A DNA stretch of 64,000 bases from positions 19,555,714 through 19,619,713 of the forward strand of contig OX104122.1 in assembly GCA_944474755.1 (NCBI GenBank), written 5' to 3'. This document shows, piece after piece, positions 30,801-46,100 of this stretch. Under the pieces are notes generated by a model, which saw nothing but the letters and a program-made list of their open reading frames with translations, had not been told where the DNA came from and searched no databases. How positions within the stretch are numbered: position 1 is the stretch's first letter; every line of letters begins with the position of its first letter. This DNA comes from Limnoperna fortunei. Its lineage: Eukaryota > Mollusca > Bivalvia > Mytilida > Modiolidae. The position numbers were made by a program, and so were the translations under genes.

Positions 30801-32495
30801 TTTTTTCTGTATTTCTGCTTGTCGTGGGCATTACTACTTCTTTCAGTGTTTTTATATAGAACAATGACCCAAAACATGTCACGCCTAATGTACGTCGTAC
30901 CACTTGGAATAATGATACCTTCTACAAAAGTAAAAACCTTTTTATTTTATCCCACATTATTTTCGGCTATTTTGTACGCCCTTTCAGGCTTGTCTACAAA
31001 TTTCATGTTCTCAGTATTAATATCAAAGTGTGGAGGTTTTCAATAAATTTGCACTATGCGGTTATAAAATCGAAAATCAAAACATCTTTTTTATATAAAT
31101 GTAGACTTTCAGGGTATGGAATTGTCATCCAAATAAATCGATTTTTTATGAAAATCGACAAATTTGAGGTAAGTTTCCGACCTAGCGATAAATCTGAGGT
31201 ACATACAATGTTTATGCTTTTTGTGGACGTACATAGAAATTAAATGTAATAATCTCTATCAAATGCTGTATTAGCCCGGGACACCAATATCAGCACGTAA
31301 CGTTATTATTGGTCGAGTCTTCATGCGAATTTTGCCATCTATGATTGCATTTTATCTACACAATCTTTATGGTTTTTGTGATTTACTGGTTCAGCATTGA
31401 TTTACTAATTATATGGTTGTTTAACGTCTATCGAGCAATAAAACATCTCTGTTAAGGACGAGAACATGTTAACAAACAATAAATCTTTAAAAGTACATCC
31501 ATCTATACAATCAGAGGGCATAATCTATTTCTGGCGACACTATGTGCAGCTCTGTGGATGGAACCCTAGGCAGCGTGATAGTACTAAACATAAAATTTAA
31601 AACTTTTAACGATTTTAACAAAACAGGGGGGATGAAAGTGTAAGCAAATGTTCTGCTGATTGCTTCAACCATCGCTATGCAGCCGTAATATAAAATCTTC
31701 TAGTTATTGAAATACAAACAAACAAGACAATGTCCCCATTAATGCAAAACCTAATGTACGATAAAGAAAACCATACGTATACTGTACATTTGCAATTATA
31801 TTCAAATAACATGTTTACGCCAACGAATTGAAATTTATTATCTTATTATATTTTCGAATCAGGGAAAAAATAAAAATATTTATATTATCCTGTTTGAGGC
31901 TCCAGACATGAGGTAATAATGATTCGGAAAGGAAAGTTGTAAAATTTTAAGGAGCGAAAAATACATCTTAATTTCTCTTTTCTTCGAAATTACAACGACC
32001 AAAAAGACATTTTTTACAAAGATACTGCGTAAAAGCAACTTATGAACGTATGAAAACTATGGAAATCGCTTGAAATTAAGATATTCACAAAAACTTTTAG
32101 AGTGACAATTTGTTTACCCGCAACTTACACACCAACACTACCCACTTCCGGAAGTAAATAAACACTACGATGGCCATCAGAATAATAACATTTGTACTTC
32201 CAATATAAATTGTCCTTGGCCACTCAAAACCAGAACATCGTACTAAAAGTCAAGTAATGGTTTGTTCATTCAGAAAAGGTGTATGGCTTACGAACTGATT
32301 ATCAGTCTATGAAGGCTTACGATGTAAAATTTGCCAACGATCTAGATATTAACCTGTATCAGATAATGAACTATCACATTAAACATACAAAACCATTAAA
32401 CTGTCACATTCCTATAGAATTCAGAAAAAGATGGCAGAGGTTACTGGTCATACTTCAGCGGATATATTGCGTTATCCCTAGTCTAATACGGTTCC
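30801..32495. other. Gene-free AT-rich DNA
   Basis: No recognised gene. The right part (about 32100-32500) may be decayed ORF1 of the following LINE, but no domain is clear until about 32540. Confidence 0.45.
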
Positions 32496-35450
32496 CATGT
32501 GTCTCTTGAACCAACCCTGTGCGCAAAAGCCAAAGTGGGATTGAATGTAAAATATGCAACATCTGGTTCCATGCCAAATATGGACAAAGAGACTTATGCC
32601 ACGCTTTCCACATCAACTGAAAGCTGGTTTTGTCCATCCTGTACCTTTCCGAATTTTTCGGATTCTTTTTGACAGTCAACTGTGAACGATCAAACAATAG
32701 TAGATGATGTCAATAATAAAACTTATGATACTTTCAAAGAACTCGTAGACCTAAGGATAAAATCATCAGCGAATTTATTGTGTGTCTACTTAAATATAAA
32801 TAGCTACCGCTACAAATATGAGCATATAGTAGAGCTTCTAAAGAGAAATGTGGTGGACATTATGTTCCTAGCAGAGACTTAACTGGATGATTCTTTCCCG
32901 AATTCACTATTTAACGTTGATAATTTTTCTTTATATAGAAATGACAGAAATCAGCACGGCGGTGGAGGTCTAGCATACATGCGGTCAGACCTAGCCGGAG
33001 ATCGAAATAAAAAGGCCGAGTTGAAAGACATTGAGTTGATCAAAATTATGACATAAATTCTCAATATGAAAACTTAAGTAAGAAATTTCTGGATATAGCA
33101 TATAAACATGCCCCCATAAGAGAAAGGAAAATTAAACCCAAACAACTTCCATATATGAATAAAGCACTAAGATCTGCAATATAGAAAAAGATAATGTACT
33201 ATAACAAATTCCAGACAATTAACTCCAAAAAACTGGGAAGCCTAACGACAACAGAGAAATTATGTGACAAAATTAAAGAAACAATCTATAAATTGCTACT
33301 TTATTGAAAGATGCACTGTTGGTAACAGGTGCAAAGATTTTTGGCCAACAGTCCAGCCCTTTCTTACAAACAAAGGCTGTTTAAATAAAAAAGACACAAT
33401 ACTTAAAGAAAACAACAGCATTCTTACAGATCAAAAAGAAATATCTGAAGTCCATTAATTTTTTTGTTAATGTAGCCAAAAACATTGTGATCCGAATATA
33501 ATTATTGATGAAAACCTGTTATAACAAATCCAATTACTGATCTTGTAAATTTGTCATAATCCTCGTATATTTTTCCAGACTCATTGAAAATTGCCCGTGT
33601 TGCACGAATCTACAAAAGCAGCGTTTTGGAAAAAGGAAACTACAGACCAGAAAGTGTTCTGCCTGCCATTTCTAAGATTTTTGAAACAGCCATAGAAAAA
33701 CATCTTTCTGATCATTTTAACAATCTATTCAACCCTTTTCTAGGAGCATTCCGATCAGGCTATGTCTGTTAAACAACCTTCCTCAGAAGTTTTGATGACT
33801 GGAAAAAAGCCCTAGACAATGCATTGCTGCTATCCTGATGGATATCAGCAAAGCTTTCGACTGACATGATCTCTTACTTCTAAAACTTGGTGACTATGGA
33901 ATAAATGGTCCATCTCTGTATGTAATAAAAAGCTAACAATATGACAGAAAGCAATGTGTAAATTTAGGTCAGTCCTCTGGTACAATGCTTATATTATGTA
34001 AAGGTGTACCCCAAGGATCAATCCTTGGGCCAATACGTTTCAACATTTTTGTAAAGGATATTTTTCATTTTGTGAAACACTGTGATCTTTATAATTATGC
34101 TGATGACAACACACTTTCAAAAACGAGTTCTTCATAAGAAACAGTCATTTTATCAGTTGAAGAAGATATTAGATTTCTAGTGTCATGGTTTGATGTTAAT
34201 AAAATGCAGGCAACCCCTGTTTAAATTCCAAGCTTTAGCATTAGGCAACACAGCCCATAAACAGAACATCATTTTTTTTATCTAAATGGCAACAAAATCA
34301 GCTGTGAAAATAAGGTAAAACTCCTTGGGATAACATTTGATTTTAAACTTAATTTTAATACATATCACATACATTTGTCACAAAGCTGCACGCCACCTAA
34401 ACGTACTCAAGAGAATTGGATCAAATCGCGGCCGCTCAGCTAAACTGACTCACCTGGCACTTTTGCACAGTAAAAATAGCACTAAAAAATACAAGAACGC
34501 TCCCTCCGTTTCATTTATGATGACAACACCAACGATTACAACCATATACTTGAACAATCCTAACTCCCAACATTAAAAGTCCTTAGAATGAGGACCATGG
34601 CACTAGAGACCTACAAAACCGTGCATCAATCTAGTCCAGTTCTCCTTCATGACATTTTCAAAATAAAACAGAATTTTAGGTACAATTACATAGCGCATAA
34701 TCTTCGATCTAAAACAACAAGGTATGGTGAGAAGAGTTTCAACTGGAACAACCTACCCTGCCAGATCAGGCAAGAAGCCTATCTACTTTTGGTACCTTCA
34801 AAAATGTTATTTCGAACTGGTGTGTCTTGAAAACATTTCATTGCAGTGACTGTAGAAGGTAATGTCCTGCCGCCTCTAAGCAGAAGTCTTCAAACCTGTT
34901 TTAAGTGCTTATTTTACTTTCTTTTTTTACATTTATTCTTAATCACTTATAGCTATGTTAGCTTTGGTGCATAATTTACTGCTCTGCCTGAAAATGTTTT
35001 ACTTTGAACGCATGTATGCATGCCTTTTAGTTCTTTATACAAGTACTCGCTTTTCAATGCTAAAGTTTCAACAACTTATATGTTTTATCTGCTTATATGT
35101 TTTACCACTGTGTGCTTTATTTTAGTGCATTCTGATAAATTGCCCTAATTGCTCTGTATATTTTACTTATACTCGCTTCTTTTTAATGCCAAGTTCAACT
35201 GCTTATATTTAATGCTTCTCAAAAGCATTAGTATATATAGTGCTAACAAATTGCTTTGATCATGTTGATGCTTTGTGTATTTTAAGTGTGTCTCTCTTGA
35301 TGTATATGTGTGCTGGCTTTACTAGTTTAATAACTTGTCTTGTTTTTTTATAACATCAGTCGATATAAAGAGCTCTTCAGAGCTCATGTTTGTCTTGTTT
35401 ATCTGAATATATATATATATGCCGACTTTAAATAAAATTTACTTGACTTT
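32496..35450 (+). mobile_element. Decayed LINE with PHD-like finger, AP endonuclease and RT
   Basis: In order: a PHD-finger remnant (GIECKICNIWFHAK near 32541; ESWFCPSCTFPNF near 32617), AP-endonuclease N-terminus (LCVYLNINSYRYKYEHIVEL near 32780; MFLAET; HGGGGLAYMRSDLAG near 32957) with the rest deleted at about 33010-33050, linker, RT and C-terminal piece, then a long AT-rich 3' UTR ending near AATAAA (35431) and TTACTTGACTTT. This is the ORF order of bivalve CR1/L2-like elements as I know them. Confidence 0.85.
32540..34830 (+). pseudogene. LINE endonuclease-reverse transcriptase, multiply broken
   Basis: Endonuclease start 32775-33010; linker FLDIAYKHAPIRERKIKPKQ near 33090; RT pieces GNYRPESVLPAISKIFETAI (about 33637), SGYVC, MDISKAFD (33839, followed by a stop where D/R is expected), GVPQGSILGP (about 34003) and catalytic YADD (34096-34107). 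The thumb and tail include MRTMALETYKTVHQSSPVLL at 34588. Many in-frame stops and shifts. Inactive. Confidence 0.88.
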
Positions 35451-37585
35451 ATTTAGATCACATGATTTCTATTGGTCAAGAGATAATGTTAAACTAATCA
35501 ATTATTCATTAGCCAAGGTAACGATAATAGAAATAAAGGATTTCGGTGTCAGTGCAGTTTTTGAAAAATATTTTAACCCACCTTCCCTTTAATCGTCCAT
35601 TTTGTTTTAAACTTTTGATGATTTTGCACATTATTTGTCATTGTGAGGATATTATCATCATTGAATATTTTTGTATTTTATTTTAATTTATTACTAGGCC
35701 TCTTTATCTATGTGCTTTTAGCTGAGATTATTAACCTCTTTAGACAATGTTGTTTAAAGCTCGATTAATTTATGTTTTGCATTGAACAAGTTATTTTTTA
35801 CTCCTTTTTAGCCCAAGCGGTAATTTCTATACTTGTTATTATTTTTTTTACTTTAATGAGCAATTTTTATATATGTTAGTTTGTATTTCTTATCTCAATT
35901 ATTTTGAGTAAACATTTTCGTAGTTTGAACAAGTCTTGTTTTATCTTATTGTTTTACCTTATATGTTTATGAAATGAGGAAGGCATAAATATATTTATGT
36001 GACATAATTCAAAGTGATTTTAAATGTCGGAAAGTTTCATGACTATTTTAATATTTTATTTATTTCTGTAAACAATTCGTTTGCTTTGTTAGGTTTTATC
36101 AGCCAGGAACTAATTGTTGTTCGTTGAATGAATATTGGTATTAAGCTAACGTTTCTAATTTAGAATTGACCGGAAATAGGTGTCATTGCTGATTAGTCTA
36201 AATAAATCAAACTCACAAAATGTCTCTCTCCGCCGCTGCAATCTACTTAACAAATATACATATTCACATTAAATTGTTTATATTGTTGAAGAAATGTCTT
36301 GGTAAAACAATCAGGAAGAAAATGTCATTAGTACCGTCTGGGCAATAACTGATACAGTTAATTAACGAAGCAAAGATTCTACTGTGTGTTTTAACCTTTT
36401 AATGATTATCTGCAAAGTAGCCAACAACAGAATTATGTTTCTAAATTTAATTCAAAAGTTATTACGCTTACAAGGGGACAAGTTACTATCCTTACCGTTT
36501 CCTCTATAATAATAAAATGGAATTGTTTGTTAAATGTGTTTTCTCGTACCCAGGTAAAACAGTTGTGTGATTTGCACGATTAATGTTCAGAATGTTAGGA
36601 TTACTACTGAAAACAATTGTGTTTCCTAAAAAATATTCTTTTGACAAAAAGAGTTCTAAAAACCTTTGTCACAAATTATTGATTTAATTACGTGAAATAA
36701 CAGGTGTGATGTTAAGATAGCTAAGATTTGGTACCGAACTGTGCAATATGTCAGATTTTCTATTTGTAGCTAGAGCCAGAATAGAAATACACGTATTCGA
36801 TATTTATGTTTATGATAAATGTTCATAACTCTCATCAATTGTAGAATACTGAAAAACCAAGCAAACGTGAAGTATCGTAGCCATAAACAAAAAGTGTTTT
36901 TAAACAAAATCTCTAAACAAATATAGTTAACATGTCTGTGTGCTTACATAATGTTATTTAATTATAAACTGTTCTTGTAATGTAACGGGGACATGATCCA
37001 AATTTGCGGATAGCCTAACCATAGACCATAGTTGTATCATGTTAAGAGAGTGTCGCGTTCCTACCCCATTATGTTGTCTTTGAAAAGAATAGGATCATTG
37101 TAGCCACTTTTGTGTACATACATATTACTGAACATGTTTCAAGTGGCAGTTAAATGTTCTGTTTTTAGTCCAAGCTGTTTATTCCTTGTGAATCTGTATT
37201 TGTCTTATATAAATATAACTGAGACAATGCTTTCCGAATGTTAAGATATCTTTAAATGAATTTATCAAGCACTCCATGTATTATTATTTACATGTCAATG
37301 CATTCCACAAAAACTGACATAAATACGAAACAATTCATCAATTGCTAAAACGTGTGTTATTTTTGCTTAAGAACAAATTTTTTAAATATAACAATTACCA
37401 ATAAGTCTACTTATTATGTCTGAAAGCAACTGAATCAGTTCTTTTCAAAGCAGAAAAGTTACATCAGTGTCCATGGCGGTAATAGAGGTAGTAAAAAGTA
37501 ACGGTTGTATTTGTCTGTATTAAACATGTTAAAGAACGAGGTATTTAACTAACATCAGAAATGTTATTATGCTAAATGTTTATAG
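35451..37585. other. Gene-free AT-rich DNA
   Basis: About 2.1 kb without any recognisable coding or repeat signal. Confidence 0.5.
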
Positions 37586-38281
37586 TTAGGCCGAATTTTA
37601 CTGCCGTTATAATTCGAAGCTAGTTGTGTGGTTTGTCGGATTAACGGCAGAATTCAGCCCTATTGCTCGTAATGTAGCAAATAAAAAATTCTAATTTCGG
37701 TATATTTATACAAAATTCAAACATAATATTCATCTTCTTTATGTTATTAAAGCTTTAGACATTGCGAAACTAACGGGAAACGATCTTTATTGATGAAATT
37801 TCTTTTTCGTCTTTGAAGATGCACGTGGAAAAAAAGCTATGTTGATCATTTTTCCGTACATGGATAAAGTGACCTAATTTTATTATAAACGTGCTAATTT
37901 GCATGCTACATCAACCATTCCGTAGTTACAAATTAATGTATTACCCATGATGCAACACGCCCTTCAATTTTGGGTTTCTCAATGTTTTTTATGTAGTAAA
38001 CGTAATCAACAAGAGACACGAATGCCAATCAATACATAACGCACAGCGGGTTATTATAAACGGCAATAACTATCATCACGTTTCAATAACGATCGAGTTT
38101 AAACACGAAACCGATAAAAAAAATGGTGACACTGTCGAAAGATATCAAGATCGACCACGTCTGATTGTATATGCAACTTCTTTTGGACATAAAAGTGCCG
38201 GAAGTGATTCACTCCCGCTTTGCTACATTACAAGTAATGGGACTTAATTCGTACCCTCGCCAACAAAAAAGCGAGGGTACG
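37586..38281. mobile_element. TIR-bearing non-autonomous DNA element, copy 2 of a dispersed family
   Basis: GAATTCAGCCCTATTGCTCG with TAATGTAGCAAA (37649-37682) is repeated inverted at 38218-38252 (TTTGCTACATTACAAGTAAT, GGGACTTAATTC). The left end adds a hairpin (ACTGCCGTTA/TTAACGGCAG) and the right end another (CGTACCCTCGC at about 38250, GCGAGGGTACG to 38281). The left two-thirds is repeated at 17557-17930. No transposase. Confidence 0.65.
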
Positions 38282-41200
38282 ATTATTCGTTCTAGTTTAT
38301 AGTGTCAAGGTTTTACTGAAACTCACATAAACTTTTACCTACTGTAAACACTTCATCCTAATATATGTGTTATGATAATGGCGGAAATGGTAGGTAGAGT
38401 GAAGGTGGTTGGATTCAGGATAGAAGTTAGATAATAAGAGTAAAAGTCAGGGAGATGGTGAGCTTGATAATATGGGTTTTTAGCAGACTTGTTTTTACGT
38501 GTAGTGTGGTTTTAATTTTAAATGTACAATACGGTTAAACAACAAGGCTTCACCCATACATAGTAGTTTATATATAAATGAAAGTACTGTACATTGTAAG
38601 ACAATGTATCCTACATCAATTAAGTAATCTAATGATCTAATGTATTCTCTGTTGCTTTACATCAGTTCATACAAACATTTGTAGGTACAAATATGAACAT
38701 TATATTTTAGGCTAAAGGTTACGCTCTAACAATATACAGGTATACATACTACATAATAATAAGCTAGATAGAATTGAAACCAACAAATGGGGTAACAATG
38801 ATCGTTCAAAGACACCGTCATAGACGAATGTAACATCTATTTTAATCATGTATATACAAATAATTGGTCTTGTTATTTAAATGATTGTTTTCTTGGGGAA
38901 CTGATTTAATTGCACGTCTTATTAAAGACAAGAAGATGACAGAAGCTATTTGTGATGTCCTTTAAATAAATATATCTTTTAGAACTCAAAATTGAAGAAA
39001 CCACAAAAACATCTCAGCTTCTCGTGCATACAGTGTATATATTTCTAAAATGATCAGGAATGCAAGTTTTCAATGGGTATACTAATATTTGCAAATGTCA
39101 CCGATTTCTTCTGTATAGACTAATAAGCCTATGTTACAAGAAAAACGTCTCGTCTGCGCCTTCAATAATTTTAAATATCATTTCTTTGTTAATAAATATT
39201 CCATATCTTGTGAAGATATGATTTCACAAAGTTTTCCCATTTTTTTCGTCAACACATCAATTGTCATTTAAAAAATGGCGATAGAATCAGATAATCAATA
39301 GAACTCACCAAATTACTCGTATCACCATCTTATCTAATCCTACCCCTCTATTGCAAATAGACATGTCCTAATTTTGGCAAAGACTCAATAATTTTAAGCC
39401 CAAATTATGTATTGCATTTGCCTTTGTCCTCACTAGCTCTATTTAATGGAACTTAATTCCACAATAGCTTTTGAAATTTATGTAAATAACTATATATTAC
39501 ATCTGCAACATCATAATGTGTGCTTAGAAATCATTTGGAATAATGAAATCGCTAATAATGCCACATCTCGCATTATAAAATCCAATAAGGACAAAATACA
39601 TAATTTCCCCTTGTAAACATACTAGTTCAAATTATGTATCATTAGAGAAATAACTTGAATTATGTGTTATATACAAACATCTTGACAAAGCTTTGATTCT
39701 GGTCTATTATTAAGTGTTAACTACAGTTCACACCAAGTCACTACAAATATAAGTCACTTTTAACTAAGCTTTCGAATAATTCAACTCAACTCCCGATTTT
39801 CACTGTTTACTGTTCACTGTTTTTTCAATGCCGGGTTATAGTTTGGCGGGCGGGTAAAATATGATATTTATTTTGTGCAGGTAACTCTTCCTACAGTGTT
39901 CAACCCACATCTCTGAACATTCAATGAAAGATTGCACATGTATTGAAGTTGTGCACATGCTATTACGGAATTATTCAATGATTTATTTCCCCTAATTTTC
40001 AAGACTTGGGAAGTTTCATTTTCCACAACATTTTCTAAAGACGGTACCTATTTTGTGTAGTCAGCATCTATATTTTCAAACAAATTCAAAACCTTCTTCA
40101 AACAAAATGTATTTTGTTGCAGATTTTGGTTATCTAGAAGTTTAAAATATGCAAGCAACCCGTGCAACAATAATTTGACCTTCTTGAAGATTACATAAAA
40201 TAACTGTATTATTAATTATACAAATTCTGCTTGTTGTCTCATGGACAAGTTCTCACTATACGCTGTAGCACTGATTTGAAATCAATAAAATTAGGTGTTT
40301 TAATTTTGTTTTAAAAAAATATAAAAGTGTTTTTAATGACATGAATCGGCTGTGCGTTGACAAAGAGAAAATGAACTGCGCATCGATGTCGGAAGTAGAA
40401 CTAAAAAATATTTTGGAAGAAGTAGTTAACTATACAGCAAATTGTATACTGTACTTAATTAATGTTAATATTTTGCACCAAATTAATGTAATTGGAAATA
40501 ATGCACCTTCCCTTTGCTCTTGCAACACCGGAAACAAGTTTGTGTCCATTTTGAAAAAATAGTCTAATTTTACAGTCACAATGGTATACATACACGTAAT
40601 TAGATTATGGTATATTGGTGGAATACTTCAAAATCTATAGAAGCTATTTTTGAGCAGATTTTACATTCGTGACAAAATGACCAAGATCTCTATATTACCA
40701 TTCGACATTAAAGAACATTTGTTTAACTATCGATCGCTTGCACAAGCTTTGATATGCATTGAGAGTGCAATGAAGTATCTCATGTTATTTTTGTTTTTTC
40801 AATCTTACGGCATTGGAATAATAACTCGTATCAATTAAATAAGGAAGGCAACAAGCCTCTATTACACAAAACATTTGTAAGATTGCATCACGAATGTTGT
40901 ATGTGATATGCTATTTATGATAACAGATATATTTTTTGTTGTATCTATTACTGTCTACAACCTGGTCATCCCTGTAGAATACAAAAAAACCATTGGCCTT
41001 TGAATGTTATTTTCCATATGGGATACCCTTATTCCTTATAATTCCGTTGAAAGAAAATTTGATTTTTAATTTAAGACGGAATACTTTTGTTGAGTAATAG
41101 GTGGTTCGTTTAGTGTTTTCAAAAATATAAGTTCGCGCTGTATTTCTGACTGAAAAATTAGGGTCAAAAAGGTGGAGTCATATTTTTCTCAAATTTCCAA

Positions 41201-43174
41201 GAGGTGATCTAGGTATTAAAAATTCGATTTATTCCACTAAAATTCATTTAGAACGCTTTTAATGTGTAATTTCGTAATAAATAATGCATTTCTTTCCGAA
41301 ATATATTTATTTCAACAATCATTTTTGACCAAACATGTTTAACCTGACCGTTTTCACGCTTTATTTCGTGCCCGTAAAATGGCCGCGCCCATAGCGTTTT
41401 GTATAAGTACATTGATACCTATAAGATATTAAAAAAACGCAGAATTAAGTAAATTGCATACAATTAGTACTGTTGATTATTGGACAAAATATGTATATAG
41501 CTACATGTTGTATGCCACCCCTTAGGAAAATAGCATGCTTTTGCAACTAGTTAATTGCTCCTCTATTTGTGCGGCGCTACAACAATTGATGACTTTTTTA
41601 TCTTTCCTGTGAGTGTTTTCCCAGAGGTATTTTTGTCAACACAGGCTGTGCTCCGTTTGATGGGAGGTAAGAAGAAACTCGGCATTGAATTAAAAATGTC
41701 ATTTATTAATATAAATGACGAAAACACATATATACATAAAAATAGATAGAAATCTTAACTACTATAATAAAGAACCCATCCCATCAAAGATGGGGATATT
41801 TAGGCCTTTTTACATATTCACAAACATCATAATACAGCTTAACAACTTTGTTTTTACAGAACGTAAACTACTTAAATACAAAACTTATTCTAAAGTGCTC
41901 AAAAAATGGCCATTCCCATAACGTATTGGTACATTGATACCTGCATGTCTGATGCGTATACGTATGAGTGTCTAAATGTCCGTTGCAAAGTACTTTTAGC
42001 CATATCATGGTGAGACCATTTAATGTTTAAAATGAAAGTATTTTATTATTATACATAGTATTTGTCCTTTTTGTATTTCATTTGGACTCCTAAATAATTT
42101 TGGGGGATTTGTTTTCCATGCAGTCTTTTAGTGATTTACTAAATTGTTTGTTTCATGATTTTTAACGCTACTTTCAGTAATTTTTCAGCTATATCTTGAC
42201 GTTTAGTTTTTATTAAAGAAGCCGGAATAAATTCTCGACCTTCAGTTGGGAAACTGGATATCCAAGGGTTGAAATAGCGTCATTTTATGGAAATTTTGAG
42301 GTAAACAAAACCATTAGGAAGCCAATAATAATGTTTAAATACTGCAAATCACTGCAGAAAACAAATATTTGATTATGTGTAGTGTTCGAGAAAGAACGTT
42401 GACACGAAGTTAATTTAATTAAACAGGATGTTAAGTGCGTAAAAAAGTTAATCTAATTAATAAAAAACTGATACCTTTTTTGTCAATAAAATTTCGTGGT
42501 CACAAACAATTTTACCTTTAAATAATAACATTTACAATCCAGAACAGAGAACAATAGTGATACATGCGACCTTGTTAATAGCTACGATTGGAGTGAACAT
42601 TATACTAGACCAATTCAAATCGTTATTCGATTAGTTTTCGAAAAAAACTCAAATTGATTTTCTTAATACCTTATACAAAGGCATCTGATATTCAGTGTTG
42701 TAAAATTATAATTAGTGTTACCGATTACACGTACAGTTACTTTTAAAACTTTAAAAAGTGGTATAAATTAACACAAGTTTTAGCGAACTAAGGCATAAAG
42801 GAATTTGTTTGCTTTATCAGGCCTTCAAGAATGCTGGCATATACCATTTTTTGGTAATTACAATTGTTACAGTATAAAAAGATCACCTCAAGTTATTGTT
42901 ACCCATGAAACTTCAATCATTATTTGACTATAGAATTAAGCCATAGTTTCAATGAAAACAAGAGATTACACTAGTTATTACACTAGTTTTGATAAAAGTG
43001 AAATGTGAATTCAGCATCCCACTTGCTGACTTCTTAAAACAGAGTGTTCAGCAGACAAGTCGGACGTAGACAGCAGTAAAAATATCGATAGCCTTGCCAC
43101 ATGGTAGGTTCTACAATATGGACGGAAGGGAATAAAACAACGAGAAAAAATATAGATGTTAAATTAAGTGGATA
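38282..43174. other. Gene-poor AT-rich DNA with SINE fragments
   Basis: No gene recognised. SINE 3' fragments with TTTAGCCATATCATGG lie at about 41985-42040 and with TTTTTCAGCTATATCTTGAC at about 42150-42260. A short duplicated phrase (ATGGCC..CCCATA.CGT.TT) lies near 41380 and 41905. A forward frame at 40341-40562 (MNRLCVDKEKMNCASMSEVE) is unrecognised and stands only 20 bp from a TATAAAAG. Confidence 0.45.
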
Positions 43175-46100
43175 AAAACGCAGTCTATTGTGAGTGCGAC
43201 ACTGTACATACATGTATCAAACACATTTTACTGCAGGAATCAATTAATTTCTATTGCGAACGCAACAATAAAAGACACTGCACGAATCAAATACATTTTA
43301 TTGCGAGAGAGACACTGCACGAATCAAATACATTCTACTGCATGAGCGACACTGCACGAATCAAATACATTCTGTTGCTAGAGCAACACTGCACGAATCA
43401 AATACATTTTATTGCGAGAGCGACTATGCACGAATCAAATACATTCTATTGCGAGAGCGACACTGCACAAATCGAATACATTTTATTGCGAGAGCAACAC
43501 TGCACGAATCAAATACATTCTATTGCGAGAGCAACACTTCACGAATCAAATACATTCTGTTGCATGAGCGACACACCGCGAATCAAATACATTCTGTTGC
43601 GAGAGCAATACTGCATGAATCAAATACATTTCATTGCGAGAGCAACACTGCACGAATATAATACATTCTATTGAGAGATCGACACTGCATGAATCAAATA
43701 CATTCTATTGCGAGAGCAACACTGCACGAATCAAATACATTTTATTGCGAGAGCAACACTGCACGAATCAAATACATTCTATTGCGAAAGCAACACTGCA
43801 CGAATCAAATACATTCTGTTGCATGAGCGACACACCGCGAATCAAATACCTTCTGTTGCGAGAGCAACACTGCATGAATCAAATACATTTCATTGCAAGA
43901 GCAACACTGCAAGAATCAAATACATTTTATTGCGAGAGCGACTCTGCACGAATCAAATACATTCTATTGCGAGAGCGACACTGCACAAATCAAATACATT
44001 CTATTGGGAGATCGACACTGCACAAATCAAATACATTCTATTGGGAGAGCGACACTGCACGGATCAAATACATTTTATTGCGAGAGCGACTCTGCACGAA
44101 TCAAATACATTCTATTGCGAGAGCGACACTGCACAAATCAAATACATTCTATTGGGAGATAGACACTGCACAAATCAAATACATTCTATTGGGAGAGCTA
44201 CACTGCACGGATCAAATACATTTTATTGCGAGAGCGACACTGCACGAATCAAATACATTCTATTGCGAGAGCAACACTGCATTAATGAAATACATTCTAC
44301 TGCGAGAGAGACACTGCACGAATCAAATACATTCTATTGCGAGTGCAACACTTCACGAATCAAATACATTCTGTTGCATGAGCGACACACCGCGAATCAA
44401 ATACATTCTGTTGCGAGAGCAACACTGCATGAATTAAATACATTTCATTGCGAGAGCAACACTGCACGAATCAAATACATTCTATTGCGAGAATAACACA
44501 GCACGAATCAAATACATTTTATTGCGCGAGCAACACTGCACGAATCAAATACATTCTATTGCGAGAGCAACACTGCACGAATCAAATACATTCTGTTGCA
44601 CGAGCGACACACCGCGAATCAAATACATTCTGTTGCGAGAGCAACACTGCATGAATCAAATACATTTCATTGCGAGAGCAACACTGCAAGAGTCAAATAC
44701 ATTTTATTGCGAGAGCGACACTGCACGAATCAAATACATTCTATTGCGAGAGCGACACTGCACAAATCAAATACATTCTATTGGGAGAGCGACACTGCAC
44801 AAATCAAATACATTCTATTGGGAGAGCGACACTGCACGGATCAAATACATTTATTGCGAGAGCGACAATGCACGAATCAAATACATTCTATTGCGAGAGC
44901 AACCCTGCACAAATCAAATACATTCTATTTGGAGAGCGACACTGCACGTATCAAATACATTTTATTGCGAGAGCGAAACTGCACGAATCAAATACATTCT
45001 ATTGGGAGAGCGACACTGCACAAATCAAATATATTTTATTGCGAGAGCGACACTTCACGAATCTAATACATTCTATTATGACAGCAACACTGCACGAATC
45101 AAATACATTCTATTTCGAGAACGACCCTGCACGAATCAAATACATTCTATTATGAGAGCAACACTGCACGTATCAAATACATTCTACTGCGAGAGAGACA
45201 CTGCACGAATCAAATACATTCTACTGCGAGAGAGACACTGCATGAATTAAATACATTTTATTGCGAGAGCAACACTGCACGAATCAAATACATTTTATTG
45301 CGAGAGCAACACTGCACGAATCAAACACATTCTACTGCGAGAGCGACACTGCACGTATCAAATACATTCTATTATGAGAGCAACACTGCACGTATCAAAT
45401 ACATTCTACTGCGAGAGAGACACTGCACTTATCAAATACATTTTATTGCGAGAGCAACACTGCACGAATCAAATACATTTTATTGCGAGAGCAACACTGC
45501 ACGAATCAAACACATTCTATTGCGAGAGCGACACTGCACGTATCAAATACATTCTATTATGAGAACGACACTTCACGTATCAAACACATTCTTTTGCGAG
45601 AGCAACACTGCATGAATTAAATACATTTTACTGCGAGAGCGACACTTCACGTATCAAACACATTCTTTTGCGAGAGCAACACTGCATGAATTAAAAACAT
45701 TTAACTGCGAGAGAGACACAGCACGTTTCAAACGCATTCTATTGCGAGAGCAACACTGCATGAATTAAATACATTTTACTGCAAGAGCAACACTGCATGA
45801 TCAAATACATTCTATTGCGAGAGCAACACTGCCTGAATTAAATACATTTACTGCGAGACAGACACAGCACGTATCAAACGCATTCTATTGCGAGAGCAAC
45901 ACTGCATGAATTAAATACATTTTACTGCAAGAGCAACACTGCATGATCAAATACATTCTACTGCGAGACCGACACAGCGCGAATCAAACGCATTCTATTG
46001 CGAGAGCAACACAGCGCGAATCAAACCCATTCTATTGCGAGAGCAACACTGCACGTATCAAATACATTCTACTGCGAGAGCAACACTGCATGATCAAATA

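Noticed and set aside
40341..40562. 73-codon frame downstream of a TATAAAAG
   Set aside because: The ATG is only about 20 bp from the TATA-like motif, too close for a normal core promoter; protein not recognised.
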